Shown in pieces: positions 21,850 to 32,800 of a DNA stretch of 64,000 nt (positions within the stretch are counted from its first letter, which is position 1; every line of letters starts with the position of its first letter). The notes below the pieces were generated by a model. That model did not search any database. It saw only the letters and a program-made list of their open reading frames with translations, and was not told where the DNA came from. The translations under genes and the position numbers were made by a program. Source of the DNA: Diospyros lotus (lineage: Eukaryota; Streptophyta; Magnoliopsida; Ericales; Ebenaceae); NCBI RefSeq assembly GCF_014633365.1, contig NC_068345.1, forward strand, positions 16,128,058 through 16,192,057. Direction: 5' to 3'.

Positions 21850-24800
21850 ATTTAATAAGAAATCATTGATAACCACCATCACGAGAAGAAGTCACAAACT
21901 CATTGTCAAACACAGCATCTTTTAGTTGCGGTATGTGTGGGAAACAAGGAACTTGGCGACTTGCAAAAACACTAGTAGGCAGGAGAAGAGGCTCAAATGT
22001 GCCTCGATAAGGAGCTAAATCTTCCACATTGAAAACATAATTAATATTCATATTATTAAATCAATCAAGTAAATAAGCATTAGGTCCAAGTTTTCGAATG
22101 ATAGGAAAGGGGCCACTAGCTCGAGCATGCAATTTCTTAAAAGAATCTTTAGGGAAACACTCAATGCAAATACAAACCATCACATAATTACTTTCGTTAA
22201 AATCTCAAGCCCTACAATTTACATCAGCAACAAGTTTATAGTCAACATTACTCCTTGCAATTTTCCTTTTAATCTCAGCATGTAGGTTATGGATGTGTTG
22301 GGTAAAATTTTCAGTAGGCTTAGAAATTTGGGCATCCAAGGGTATGGGTACAAGATCAATAGGGGTGCAAGGGGAGTAACCATGAACAATTTGAAAAGGA
22401 CTTTTACCAATGGACCTATTAACAAAGTTGCTATAGGAAAATCAACAATTGGCAAAACTAAGTCCCAATGACCAGGCTTCTCTCCTACAAGACATCTAAG
22501 CGAGTCTTCAAACTACAATTCACAACTTTAGTGTGTCCTATCAGTTTGAGGATGGAAGGCATAAGTGAATTTCAAACTTATCTCAAATAGTTTCCATAGT
22601 GTCTTCCAAACATCTCTATTAGATACAATGGAAGAAGGCAGACCATGCAACTTAACAACCTCTTTATAGAACAATTTAGCAACATGGGAAGCATTTGTTG
22701 GCTTACTACAAGGAGGAAAATGCGCCATCTGGGAAAACCTATCCACTACTATTAGAATTGAGTTATGTCCCCTAACAGTCTTGGGCAAACCTAGAATGAA
22801 ATCCATACATCTTGCCAAGGGGTATGTGCAATAGGAAGAGGAGTGCACAAACCTGTGTTGCTCTTCCTAGTCTTAGCTAGTTGACGTGCAATACTATGAA
22901 ACAATCCTAGATACATCCCTTTTCAAAGATGGCCAATAAAATCTATCCTTAACAAGTGCAATAGTCTTATCTCTTCCAAAATGACCAGCTAATCCACCAG
23001 CATGTATTTCCCATATGAGAAAGTCTCTAAATAAAGTCTGTGGAATGCACAACTTAGTTTCTTTAAATTGATAAACATCATGACGGACAAAATCAACAAG
23101 GGGACAACGATTACCTTGACTAACATCAAGGTAAAGAGAACTAAAATCAAGGTAATTAGGATAAACATCCTTCACCTTATTAAAACCAATAACCTCAATA
23201 CTCATCACTTAAAGAAAACTAACTACCAAGCTAAGGGGAATCAGCTACTTTGTTATTGATCCTCGAATAATGTTTAAGGACAAAGGTGTACTCCCCAAGG
23301 AATTCTACCTAGTTAGGATGCTTAGAATTTTCAACTTCTTTTGAGATTGCAAATATCTCAATGCTTGATGCTCAAAATATAGAACAAATTCTTATGGCAA
23401 TAGATAGTACCTCCAATAGCAAAGAGACTAGACAACATAGAACTCTTTTGTCATAAGTGGAATGTTTAGCTTCATTGAGTTTCTCACTAAAGAATGCTAT
23501 CGATCGACCCTCTTGACTAAGAACACCCCACTACAATGCGAGATGCATCACAAGCAACCTCAAAAACTTTACCAAGTCAGAGTGTCGTAAGACAGGTGTT
23601 GTAGCCATCCTTTCTTTGATTTTCATGAAGGCTTTAATAGTTGAACTAGACCACTGAAACTCTCCTTTCTTTAGATAATCTGTAATAGGAGCCATAGTAG
23701 TATTAAATCCCTTAACGAATTTCCTATAAAAGTAGCCAGGTCATGGAAACTATGAATCTCAAACAAAGTCTTAGGCCTAGGCCATTCTCTAATAACTTGA
23801 ACTTTCTTGAGATCAACAGCTACACCCTGGGAAGAGATAATGAAGCCTAACAAGAGCACTTAAGGTCGTAAAAAAGAACACTTCTTGAGGTTAACATATA
23901 ATTTGGTTACCCTAAGAGTTATGAAAACTTGTTTGCGGTGGTTTAGGCGCTCATCTTGGGACTTGCTAAGATCAAGATGTCATCAAAGTTAACAACCAAG
24001 AATTTTCCTATGAAAGGTTTGAGTACTTGTGTCATAAATCTCATGAAGGTACTAGGAGCATTGGATAAGCCAAAGGGCATATCTAACCATTCATAAAGTC
24101 CTTGGGTTTGAATGAGACAATTTTTCACTCATCTCCAACTAGATATGAATTTGATGATACCTACCACGCAAGTCTACCTTGGAAAACGAACTTGAACTAG
24201 CCAACATATCCAACATATCTTTCAATCTCGGAATGGGAAATCGATAATTGATGGTGATTTTATTAATGGCTCTACCATCCAAGCACATTCTCCAAGATCC
24301 ATCTTCCTTTGGGGGTTAAAAGGGCAAGTACAATACAAGGACTAAAGCTATGACGGGCACATCCCTTAATCAAAAGATCTTCCACTTATCTATTCAATTC
24401 AGCTCGCTCTTTTAGGTTCATCCCATAATAAGGTAAATTAGGTAATTTAGACCCTAGGAACTAGATCAATGGCATGCTAGATATCCCTCATAGGTGGTAG
24501 GTCACTAGGGAGCTCATTGGGCATGATATCAAAAAATTCTTCTTACAATGACTACATACTAGATGGAAACTCCAAACTCTAAAAGGAACTCAAAATGAAC
24601 TCCTTAGCTATGATGGTGAACCCATATCCACTTTCTCGAAAGTCTTTCAAATGCCTTAGGAGCTATAAGATGGATGTGCCTTTTACCAAGGACTGGTGGT
24701 GCTTGCTTGGATTTGGTCCTAGTGCCTTTACTAAAAGGTTTAGGAGGGATCAATGTGAGTTTCTTACCCTTATAGTTAAACACATGTATTTTCTTTCCTA

Positions 24801-24960
24801 TAATAAACTACACTCATGTTGTAAAGCCAAGGGCGACCTAAAAGGATATGGGCAACATCCATAGGCAAAACATCATAGAAAATTTCATCTTTGTAGTCAC
24901 CCAATTTAATATGAACAAGGCATCTCTTAGTGATTGGCAAAGGGTTCTAGAGTGGCCTTC
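21850..24960 (-). pseudogene. Gypsy protease, RT, RNase H and integrase remnant
   Basis: Minus strand, reading downward from 24960: end of protease region (VLPMDVAHILLGRPWLYNM at about 24900-24830), reverse transcriptase 24450-23670 ([46 protein letters not shown]), RNase H 23660-23250, integrase zinc-binding region (HAGGLAGHFGRDKTIALVKDRFYWP, 22894-23208), core ([31 protein letters not shown]; 22850-22528), and a C-terminal region with PFPIIRKLGPNAYLLD and a stretch ending near 21863 (VEDLAPYRG). The RT catalytic FDD is intact, but frames are broken many times and the integrase Glu region is lost. Confidence 0.85.
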
Positions 24961-25401
24961 GGGTGGACTAATTGGTCCCTTACGCTTGTGGGGGTGGCTT
25001 GGTCAGCCAATGACAAGTACCAGAGCTGGTTCAGGAAGCTAGTTCGTGAGCTGCTACGTGATAGGAACACGGGAGCTCAACCAAGAGACCGAAGTATTCA
25101 AGTCAAACGCACAACAAAAGCAACCGGCATGCTCTTTGAGCCTGAGGTAAAAGTTATCATTTATTGCATTTCCATAATGTATGGTTTTGTTATATGCCTA
25201 TGGCTGCTATCACTGTGTCATGCAAGGAACGATCCGTTTTTGCTACTTATTTATTTGGTTTTTGAAAAAGTTTTAAGAACCAGTTCTATATTCTTGCATC
25301 TACCGCTAAGCGTTAACACGTGCAATCATTGCATCCTTTCAGTTAATCCAAAGCAAGTCATTCTTTTGGGAGACCAAAGAAATATTATAATCAAATACTA
25401 A
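24934..25401 (+). CDS. Unrecognised open frame inside the gypsy
   Basis: A 155-codon plus-strand frame. Residues 1-70 are basic (WFRKLVRELLRDRNTGAQPRDR), followed by a hydrophobic stretch. It starts where the gypsy protease region stops being recognisable and runs into the long-LTR-like segment, so it may be chance, an LTR-encoded frame or a captured fragment. No family recognised. Confidence 0.15.
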   Translation: MAKGSRVAFGWTNWSLTLVGVAWSANDKYQSWFRKLVRELLRDRNTGAQPRDRSIQVKRTTKATGMLFEPEVKVIIYCISIMYGFVICLWLLSLCHARNDPFLLLIYLVFEKVLRTSSIFLHLPLSVNTCNHCILSVNPKQVILLGDQRNIIIKY

Positions 25402-27021
25402 ATGGAGATTGACACACAATCCATGTCCCCACTTGATTGAAACACTTTAAACCGATGAAGGAATTAAATTGTATGAGAAGACCATCACTAAAAGGTAGTG
25501 ATCATAAATTGATCCTTCTATCAATTGGAGGCCATGATAGGTTGCTAGACTCCGCTCATGGTCTATGACTTTATTCGATAAAGTCATGGCCAACATATGT
25601 AGAAGCTTAATGAGTCACACGTAGTAAGGGTTTGCAATTATGAGGTAATGGCAGGCTCAATTAGGATTGGGAATCCTAATGAGGAACTAGAGTCTTTAAA
25701 TATTAATAGTTAATATTTTAAAACTTATAATAAATTAATCTTTTAATTAAATTTGTCACAATTCACCTGAAATCCTAGTTTGACTAGGCTACCCAAATTA
25801 AAGGCATGGTTCTTGGTAAATTGTTACTTCATTAAACCATGGGCTTATTTATGAAACTAACCTAAGGACATTGGGTGAGTTAAGGAGCTTAATGGACTGT
25901 TTTAAAGTGTTTGAAACTAAGGCCTAAATGGGTTGTTTTAAAGTGATTAAAACATAAAGCTCAAAATGAGAATGAAAAGAAAGGCTCAATACAATGTTTC
26001 AAAATGAGAATGAAAAGAAAGGCTCAATACAATGTTTTAAAGTGTTTAAAACATGGGCTTAAAGTCTGTGTGGCCCAAACCCTCTAATTAGGGTTTTGTG
26101 GCCAAGGGTTATAAATAACCCTAAATGGTTCCTTTCAGAGAAGCCACCAGATGCATAAGATGCATGAAAACAAGGTGTCGCTCAGCCATTGATGTCATGT
26201 GAAGTGCATGTAAGAAAGCTCCCGCACAACCCTCTTAAGCTAACACTCTTTCATCCGTAGGGAAGCCGCCCCCTTCCAGGTTCTTGGATTCCAAGCTCGC
26301 GTGGATACTGTTGAGGTCGAGCACTTGAAAGGCTTGGTGATTACTGCTTTTCGGGATTGGATTTACACGTCAAGAGGTAATCCTTTGTCATTCCTTCGTA
26401 ATCTATTCCCTTAGAGAGATCCTAAAGGAATTTATGGTTAAAAAAATTTATTTTCCGTTGTGCTTAAAGCAGGTTGGCTAAAATGGAGAAATGCATCGAG
26501 GGTGTTATGTTATGGTAAAACCCCATTAAAACTAAAAGGAAAGTTCTATAGGACAAGTATAAGACTAAATTTGTTGTATGGAATGTTGGGCAGTCAAATA
26601 CCAGCATGAGCAAAAGACGAACGTAACAGAGATGAGGATGCTAAGATGGATGTGTGGCCATATTAGAAAAGATAAAATTAGAAATAAGGTTATTCGTAAT
26701 AAGGTAGGACTAGTGCCAATCGAGGAGAAGATGAGAGAGATTAGACTAAGATGGTTTGGTCATGTGAGAAGAAGACCAATAGACGCTCCTATGAGGAGAG
26801 TTGATGAAATGGAACAATTAGTCAAAAAAAGAGGTAGAGGCAGACCCAAGAAGACTTTGGGAGAGACATTAAAGTTCGATATGAAGTGTATGAGCCTAAA
26901 TGAAGATATAATAAAAGACAAAAATAAATAGAAGTCTAGAATTCATGTAGCCGACCCCACATAGTGAGATAAAGGCTGGATATATGGTTGTTGTTGTACT
27001 TATGATCCGTAAATTCCTTCA
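25144..27021 (+). repeat. Long-LTR-like segment, interrupted by RTE LINE
   Basis: Non-coding sequence with TATA-like GGTTATAAATAACCC near 26110 and a terminal part (26366-26466 plus 26997-27021) nearly identical in layout to 2018-2144. A 38-bp tandem duplication (25962-25999 and 26000-26037) lies within it. Interpreted as a solo LTR or LTR remnant inserted in the gypsy. The left boundary is uncertain. Confidence 0.45.
26467..26996 (+). mobile_element. 5'-truncated RTE-type LINE
   Basis: The 3' 530 bp of a non-LTR retrotransposon. It encodes the C-terminus of the RTE reverse transcriptase protein: an LKLKGKFYRTSIRL block, then after a 1-base frameshift MECWAVKYQHEQKTNVTEMR, MLRWMCGHIRKDKIRN, LRWFGHVRRRPIDAPMRRVD, stop at 26931. 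The 3' UTR holds TGTAGCCGACCCCACATAGTG and ends in TTG repeats, both characteristic of plant RTE elements. Flanks TTGTGCTTA and TTGTACTTA are a near-perfect target duplication partly shared with the tail. Its insertion site is seen empty at 2018-2144. Confidence 0.9.
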
Positions 27022-27278
27022 ACTTCAATGCAACTAAGTCTTCAATGGGTGACATAGAAGGCTTCTAACAAGGAGGATCGCTATGATGAGGACAATTGAT
27101 GATGATGATCGACAACGAAAGTTAGATTTGATGATCACTGAAACTAAGGGTGAGGATCGTGATGGAGTTGCGATGAAACGATTGATTGTGGGTTGTGAGG
27201 ATAGCTAATTCTCTAAAATTTTCTAGAAATTTTAGAAAACCCTAAAAACAATTCAAGACTTTTGGCTATGATAATAAT

Positions 27279-27619
27279 TGATATAGAACCTGAACCAAAG
27301 AAACACGAGTTAATCTTAATTACTCAAACAAATATCATTAATCAATATTATTCATCAAAGTTTAACCTACATTACATCACTAAATGATTATTTATAGATA
27401 ACTAATAGATAAAAGTCTACTCTAACTAGGATTCATTGACTCAATCTAAAAAAAATCATAAAGATAATCCAATCTAATAATTAAGATTCTAAGAAATAAA
27501 AGTAATCAAAAGAAACTAGAAAAAAAATTAAAAATAAATAAACTAATAAAAAATATTAGTTTCTATTTTTATGCCTAAAATATTGCTTCCCAAAATATTT
27601 GTTTCTACCATTTTCATCA
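27279..27619 (-). repeat. 5' LTR of minus-strand gypsy
   Basis: 341 bp, TGATATAGAACC to TTTTCATCA on the plus strand, homologous to 21446-21719. TGAT/ATCA ends. Confidence 0.85.
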
Positions 27620-28637
27620 CATATACATATAGTTAATTTTTGAAAAATATGTTCATATGCAAACCAAACACTGGAAAATAAGATAAAAAATAATTTTTTG
27701 TGCAAAACATTTTACATTAAAAAATATTTTCCAACTTAAAGTGTTTTACATGAAAACAAAGGGAGCCTAAGTTTAAAATGGAGACATTTACACTCCATTA
27801 GAGTTTAAGAAAACTTTAAATCCAAGTGAGGCAATCAAATGGAAACATAATAGTAGTAGAATTTGAGACTAGGAGCCAAATGCTACCCATATATAAGTTA
27901 ATTTATATTAGAAAATTAAACAAAAACAATCTGCATTAAAAAAATTAGTAAAAGAGATGAGGACTGGCAATATATGTAGTCCTTCATAATAGTAAGTTAA
28001 GAATGGCCTTTCATCTTGGCAAAAGGGAGTGATCAAGTAACTTCAGAGATCATTTCAAGTTTTGCTGACTGAGAGACTAGCTAATGAACTCCGCCTTCAA
28101 AAATCAGATTTACAAACTAAGTCATAGCTTCATTAAGTCCTAAACATTATACTTATGTTTGAAACCTCAAGCAACTGAGAAGTTCTAAATTGGAAAGAGG
28201 TTCAGAACTTCAGAGTCATCAGATCAATATAGCATTTTAGAACATGTGAACAGAACTAATCAACTAAATCTTTGTCTTTGTCTAACATGGCACATGAAAT
28301 GTGATTTTGTTAAATAGATCCCCTGGAAACTAGCAACACCAAGATTGAGCACACCAAAAAGGAGAGTGGTGACCAAGCTTGACATGTCAAACAGTAAGAC
28401 AAGAAACAGCTTTAATGCTACAAGAAAAAGGTGTAAAAATAAGATCATGCACAGTTATGTTGGGGTAGAACTGCAGGACACAAATGGCAAATATTGTGGT
28501 TTGACATGGAGATAAATACAATGGAAAAGACTCTTTTCTCATGGAGTCTGCAAGATATGTGTCTTCATGAGAATATTACTAATAAGAAACAGGCAGAAGC
28601 AGAGTCCTATTTTGCTTAAGAGACTTGCCAAACTTGT
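27620..28637. other. AT-rich non-coding, probably GCP5 intron or 3' flank
   Basis: No exon of the GCP5-like gene and no transposon signature were found. A/T-rich with scattered short repeats. Confidence 0.4.
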
Positions 28638-28646
28638 TGCATTTAA

Positions 28647-29013
28647 GGGTAAAATACTCTCAATACCCCTAAGGTTTGGCTTAAAAATAGAAAGCACCCC
28701 TGACATATGAGAAATTGCAGCAGCCACCCTTATTGTGTAAACCATGTTGCACTTTGCCCCTGCCATTTACCTAAAGCCATTAAATTTTTGAAAATACCAT
28801 CAAAATCTCTCTCCAATCTCACTCTCTCGCCCTCCCCTATCTCACTTTCTCCCCCTCTCATTCTCTGGCAATAGGAACATTTGGTCACGGCAACTTCCTT
28901 CTAGTTTTCACCCAGCATCTACTGGAGTCCAAGGAACTCAACAGATGTTGGGTTCAATGGAACCCAGTGTCAAATTGGGCCTTTTATCCCCTATTCTCCT
29001 TCATTCAGCCAAA

Positions 29014-29070
<57 letters not shown>

Positions 29071-29782
29071 CCTATGTTGCCTTCTATGGACAGTTTTCTA
29101 CTCAAGTAACAAATCAGCATTAATATAAAACCATGATTTATATTGCATGAATAAACCATGATTTATATTCAGACACAACCATAATTATAAATAGAAAACA
29201 GCATGGAGATTAAGGAATCGTGAGAGAGTGATGGTATTGGGAAGTCAATCAACAGGAGGTCTTTTATGGGAGTATGATTTCGAAGTGGTCTTGGATGCAT
29301 GATTTTCTCCACCAAAATGCAATTCAGGGAAGGGATCAAATGCTCCACAATCTGATCAATTGGAAATGAATTAGAGGGAAGAAACCAAAGGCAGAAGAAG
29401 AGAAATCAAGGCTCCCTGCTGTAATGGTTCAGTCTTTCATTGAGTAGGGGGGGTTTAGAGGACTTTTTTTCTCTCCCCTTTCTTCCCTCCCCCCACCCCC
29501 ATCCCTTCACTCTCTCTCTCTCCCTCCCTCTCCGACAATGGAACCCCAGCAATCACTGGGATTTAGTTCATACAATGAGGCAACGACAGCCACCAATGTT
29601 TTTATTTTCGTTTTCCCCTTTTTCTGAAATTAGAGAAAGGGAGAGATGAGAGAAAAAGTAGGGGCAAAATGATCAGTTTACCCTTTTTTTTAACAATAGG
29701 GGAGGACATTGCCATTTTCTAAATGTTGGGGATACTCTCTGCAATTAAGTCAAACCTCAGGGGTGGTCAGTGTAATTTACTC
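28647..29782. mobile_element. MULE-like non-autonomous DNA transposon
   Basis: 1136 bp with imperfect terminal inverted repeats extending about 115 bp. The left end starts GGGTAAAATACTCTCAATAC and the right end, reverse-complemented, starts GAGTAAATTACACTGACCAC; both continue through an AGGTTTG-CTT block. Flanking 9-mers TGCATTTAA (28638-28646) and TACATTTAA (29783-29791) match at 8 of 9, and 9-bp duplications with long TIRs are the hallmark of Mutator-like elements. No transposase is encoded. The interior carries a (CT)n of about 52 bp (29015-29066) and C/T-rich unique sequence that may be captured host DNA. It lies in the intron after the last visible GCP5 exon. Confidence 0.85.
29015..29066. 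repeat. (CT)n microsatellite
   Basis: About 26 uninterrupted CT units inside the MULE-like element. Confidence 0.95.
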
Positions 29783-29874
29783 TACATTTAAATGCAACAC
29801 TCTTCTCCAAGTTCACAGTAAACAACCATGTAAACCATCTTATAAGACATGCACTTGGGTTGGAGGGATCTTAC

Positions 29875-32800
29875 TCTGTCCATCACGTACTGGTGAAAAG
29901 CATCCACAAAATGAAGAAGTTTTTGCTCCACTAACCAGTGATGCTTGCTGTTGATTGTTGGAGTACCTCTACCCTAAAGAGCCAAAGTAGCTAGATGAAG
30001 CTTCCAAAACATGAAAAGGTCTGAATATTCAAATTAGCTAGAAAATGGCATAAAAATATTTCTCGTGATTGCATCTTTCCATTCATGATTAAATTCAATA
30101 TACATAAAGCTCTAGCATTATTTTGAAAGAAACACACACACACACAAAGATCAGGAAAAGAACCTTCCACATCCACCTCCGGGCCTTGTCAAGTGCAAAT
30201 TTGGCACGCTTGACCTTCAGCAAGAAACACATCACCTGTATCAAGCACGGACAAGACCATTTAGGTATTTGACAATAATGAAAAAGCAGGTCTTCAAATA
30301 TTACTACGTGAAAGCAATGACCTGGTTATATTTTCTGATGGCTTCCAAATTAGCAATAAGTTCAAGAGGCCAAGATACCTACAATGTTCAATATAGATGG
30401 ATTTAGAGCTATTTGAAACAAAAGCATTGGTGTATTTAGAAAATAGACGAAAACATGCTTAACCAGAAAATGGACCTTGTATGTGAATTTCAGTGAATCA
30501 AGACCATCAATTCCAAAGCTCCGCCCATAATTTTTACGATTTGAAAGAATGATAGCTGCATCATGTTGCTCATCACTACTGAAACCATGACTTTCAGTGA
30601 TAGACACAACTAAAGCATCTGGTGCACTCAGTAGCATTCCATCAGCAGAGTTTGCAATTGATTCCTAGTGTCAAATGATCATGATTCATTACTCTATTCC
30701 AACCAGAGAGAGAGAGCATCATGAACAGAAGGTGGCAGTAACCTTGTGTACTTAATGGAACAGCCAGTTACCAGCTTTGCGGCATATGCAATAATACATG
30801 ATATTGAAGTTATATATAAACACACTCGTATGCACATGCATCCAAAAGAAACTCTCATTGATTGATTATAATAATTCTGCACAACTTTGAGTCAATATGA
30901 AGAGTGGGGAGACAGAAAAAGTTTAGATCACAGGAAGAAACATTTAAGTTAAAGTAGGAACATGAAAGAGAAGAAAAAAGTAAACATAAAAAGAGAAGAG
31001 AGTGACAAGGATGTTGGAGAGATTTTCAAAAGAATGGTTGTAACCTTTCACTTGTATGGGAAGAGATCCAAGTCAAGGAACTAGAGGATGTAACCTTTCA
31101 AATTCTATTTACACACATGAATAGTTGTAACTTTTAGTAAAGGATTGTGCCTCACTTGTTTTGAATTTAATTTAAGTGGTTATAACCTTTGGCAAAGGGG
31201 TGCACCATTTTGATAAAGGGTTGTAACACACAAGAATTAGATATATTCTTTTGTGAAGGATTGTAATACATGTGAATGGTTGTATAAATAGATTGGTGTG
31301 TTGTTGGATAAAACAATTTTGAGAATTCATATGGTTTCTCTCTCCTTGTTCTTCTCCTACATTCTTACATAAAACTTCATAATATTTGTACATACAAAAA
31401 CCTATTCTTTGTATTCTTTTACTGCAGAATTAGAATACAAAGTTTCTTGTATTTGTTATTAGTTCCGTGTGTTCAGGTTTGTTTTCGAAAATTGCACATT
31501 CGTTAACAAACGTTGTTCTTGATTCCATTGTATCTTGGAGGCTTATTTGGATCCCTTGTGCATTGTGTTTTGGGACAAACAAAGTCTTAAGGAAAGCGAG
31601 TTTTCGTGCCTTGGAATCTTTGAGTTATTTCAACGTATTTTTTATTATACCACCACCATTGTTCTACAATCTTAAGACTTTGGTTCTTAAAATTGTGATG
31701 GCTCCACCGACTTCTTCTCTATGAGACTTTGCTGTTGATTTTGTCAAATTAGAAAGATTTGAAGGATCTAATTTCCATCGTTGGCAAAATAAACTACATT
31801 TTCTCCTTACCACACTTAATGTGGTATATGTGCTTACAACACCAAGACCGGAGGAAACCGAAGAAGAAAGTTTGGCAAATACAAGGGCAAGGCAAAAATG
31901 GGATCAAAATGACTACATTTGCAAAGGGCACATTTGCAATGCTATGTCAGATGCTCTGTTTGACCAATACCATAGCAAGAAGAGTGCAAAGGAGATTTGG
32001 GATGCTTTGGAGGCTAAGTATATGTTCGAGGATGCCACGAGTAAGAAATTTCTAGCCTCTAAATTTCATCAATATCGTATGGTGGACAATAGAAAGGTAA
32101 TTGAACAATGTCATGAAATAGTTCACATTTATAACCAATTTCAACAACATGACATGAGAATGGATGAATCCTTTGTTGTATCATTCATCATTGATAAACT
32201 TCCTCCTAGTTGGAAAGATTATAAAAAGAATCTCAAGCATAGAAAGGATGATCTTTCCCTTGAGGAGTTGGGCTGACATCTTCAAATAGAAGAGGACTTT
32301 AGAGTGAATAACTCTGATGAAAACAATGGCCAATCTTCTAATGTTCATGTGGTGGAGGAAGAAAAATGTACCAACAAAAGGAAGGATGGAAAACAAAACT
32401 CTTCAAAGAATAGCAAGAAGAGAAAATTTGACTCCAAAGACAAGGACTCAAAGAAGAAAAGGGGGCCATGTTACAATTGTGGTAAGATGGGTCACATCAA
32501 AAAGGAATGCCGCCTTTTGAAAAAGCAAAAGCAAGATGGAAACTCCAACTTCATGGCTATGATAAGTGAGGTGTTCGTGGTGGAGAATGAAAATGAGTGG
32601 TGGATCGATTCGGGTGCTACTAGGCATGTATGTAAGAATCGAAACCTATTCGCCACTTATGAGTCTGTTGAAGATGGAAAAACCCTCTACATGGGAAATT
32701 CCACCGCCGCAGCCTTGCTTGGCAAAGGCAACATCAAATTGGAATTTATTTCTGGGAAGACTCTCACTATCACCGATGTTTACCATGTGCAGGAAGGTAG

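Larger units (their letters stand above)
21446..27619 (-). mobile_element. Ty3/gypsy element bounded by two LTRs, with internal insertion
   Basis: Two homologous terminal repeats (21446-21719 and 27279-27619) bracket a minus-strand gypsy pol. Flanking 5-mers are CGTAT (left) and CATAT (right), a target duplication with one G/A difference. Gag is missing. The protease-side part is separated from the 5' LTR by about 2.1 kb of foreign sequence (about 24960-27021) that resembles a long LTR carrying an RTE LINE. Internal sequence at 27022-27278 has no recognisable frame. Confidence 0.8.
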
